From Sphingobium sp. Cam5-1 (lineage in GTDB: Bacteria; Pseudomonadota; Alphaproteobacteria; Sphingomonadales; Sphingomonadaceae): a stretch of 64,000 nucleotides of DNA. The notes beneath the pieces are model-generated. The model did not search any database and was not told where the DNA came from. It worked only from the letters and a program-made list of their open reading frames with translations. The translations under genes were made by a program, and so were the position numbers. The stretch is taken from assembly GCF_015693305.1 (NCBI RefSeq), contig NZ_CP065138.1, positions 2,294,001 through 2,358,000 of the forward strand. Direction: 5' to 3'. Positions 63,341-64,000 of the stretch are shown piece by piece (positions within the stretch are counted from its first letter, which is position 1; every line of letters begins with the position of its first letter).

Positions 63341-64000
63341 CACGCGACCTCCTCTTCCGCATCCTGCATCTGCTGGGCAGCGGCGGCACCCGCGATGGAG
63401 ACGAACGCGTCATGCAGGCCGGGTCGTTCGATCGAGAGACTTTCGATGCCCGCCTGCCCGTCGAGCAAAGCACGGAGCAGCGGTTCGATCCCCTCATCCG
63501 GCAGATCAAAATGCCATGCGCCATCGGCCGCCAGCGTTTCAGCAGGCAAGGCACGGCGCCAGTTGCCATCGTTCGCGCGGGTCCGCAGGCGAACCTGCGG
63601 GCGTAGCTTGTCACGCGCTTCGCCCACTGATCCTTCGAACCTGATGCGGCCGCCCGCGACGATGGCGATGCGTTCACAAAGGCGTTCGGCATGCGCGATG
63701 ACGTGGGTGGAAAAGAGGATGGTGACGCCCCGCCGTGCCTGTTCGCGGATCAGTAGCTCCAGCTTGCCCTGATTGATCGCGTCAAGGCCGGAGAAAGGTT
63801 CGTCGAGAACTATCAGCCGAGGTTCATGGATGATCGTGCCGAATAGCTGAACGGTCTGCGCCATGCCCTTCGACAGTTGACGGATCGGCTTGTCGATCGA
63901 GCTGCCCATGCCATGTTCGGCAAGCATTTCTCGTGCGCGCTGCCGCCCCGTTTTTAGCGGCAGCCCACGCAGTGCACCCATGAACGCGATCGCTTCCGCC
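63340..64000 (-). CDS. ABC transporter ATP-binding protein (start beyond window edge)
   Basis: Open from the right window edge (EAIAFMGALRGL) to 63340, about 219 residues of the C-terminal part. The P-loop lies outside. Present are the signature QLSKGMAQTVQLFG, Walker B LIVLDEPFSGLDAI, and the H-loop LFSTHVIAHAERL, then a C-terminal domain that ends GAAAAQQMQDAEEEVA. Its stop overlaps the permease start. Pairs with the NatB-like permease in a two-component exporter; the substrate is unknown. Confidence 0.9.
   Translation of the reverse strand, partial: AEAIAFMGALRGLPLKTGRQRAREMLAEHGMGSSIDKPIRQLSKGMAQTVQLFGTIIHEPRLIVLDEPFSGLDAINQGKLELLIREQARRGVTILFSTHVIAHAERLCERIAIVAGGRIRFEGSVGEARDKLRPQVRLRTRANDGNWRRALPAETLAADGAWHFDLPDEGIEPLLRALLDGQAGIESLSIERPGLHDAFVSIAGAAAAQQMQDAEEEVA

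Noticed and set aside
1..64000. CRISPR arrays, cas genes, rRNA or tmRNA genes
   Set aside because: None seen on either strand; the only structured RNA gene recognised is tRNA-Phe.

Overview
The window is a chromosomal segment of an alphaproteobacterium, almost certainly of the order Sphingomonadales (Sphingobium, Sphingomonas or Novosphingobium-like). The evidence is the high G+C content, the many TonB-linked functions, and gene neighbourhoods typical of that group: infA-maf-RNase E/G-like-yacG-tRNA-Phe, mnmA/hisG-hisD-nusB-thiL-hppA, DUF1674/htpX-rsmB-rpe-heparinase-purH, and sciP. The genus call is inference from gene content and order.

Region 1 (1-10.8 kb) is an accessory catabolic or detoxification cluster, all on the minus strand: a zinc alcohol dehydrogenase (cut by the left window edge), a 1190-residue carboxylic acid reductase, an extended SDR, a TonB-dependent receptor, an acyl-CoA dehydrogenase and a crotonase. 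Three of its promoter regions share a TGAC-N4-GTCA palindrome, and two others share a different motif, so the units probably form one or two local regulons. The substrate cannot be read from the sequence. No regulator is visible here.

Region 2 (10.9-15.4 kb) is a decayed integration zone: a frameshifted, truncated P4-type integrase, a small JAB (RadC-like) protein, an S24/LexA-like regulator, small hypothetical genes, an HNH-like protein, and a duplicated segment of about 228 bp whose right copy contains the 3' half of the intact tRNA-Phe gene.

Region 3 (15.4-31.3 kb) is core: yacG, an unusually short RNase E/G-like protein, maf, infA, bioA, a DUF4168 exported protein, an M13 metallopeptidase, bioF-bioD (4-nt overlap), a DUF2490 outer-membrane-type protein, a K+-independent proton-pumping pyrophosphatase, thiL, nusB, hisD, short-form hisG and mnmA.

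Region 4 (31.4-45.9 kb): the CtrA inhibitor sciP, two GlsB-type membrane proteins, an RND efflux pair, a DUF445 protein, an Old Yellow Enzyme, a 262-bp MITE, and a rib operon (ribD-ribE-ribB-ribH). The RibB protein carries an N-terminal helix-turn-helix and a GTP cyclohydrolase II-like domain without its zinc cysteines. A perfect 18-bp palindrome lies just upstream of it. Then come a TonB protein and a divergent COQ9 gene around a long inverted repeat.

Region 5 (45.9-64 kb): feoA-feoB, ssb, galU, a DUF1674 gene of only 57 codons divergent from htpX, rsmB, a lone PAS-like protein, rpe, a heparinase II/III-family protein, purH, a surface-glycan-looking trio (FAD oxidoreductase, GtrA, GT-C-like membrane protein), a Tat-exported MsrB, and an ABC exporter pair cut by the right edge.

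The best candidates for something undescribed are the HTH-RibB fusion with its adjacent palindrome, which suggests a feedback regulator of riboflavin synthesis, and the carboxylic-acid-reductase cluster with its shared operators.
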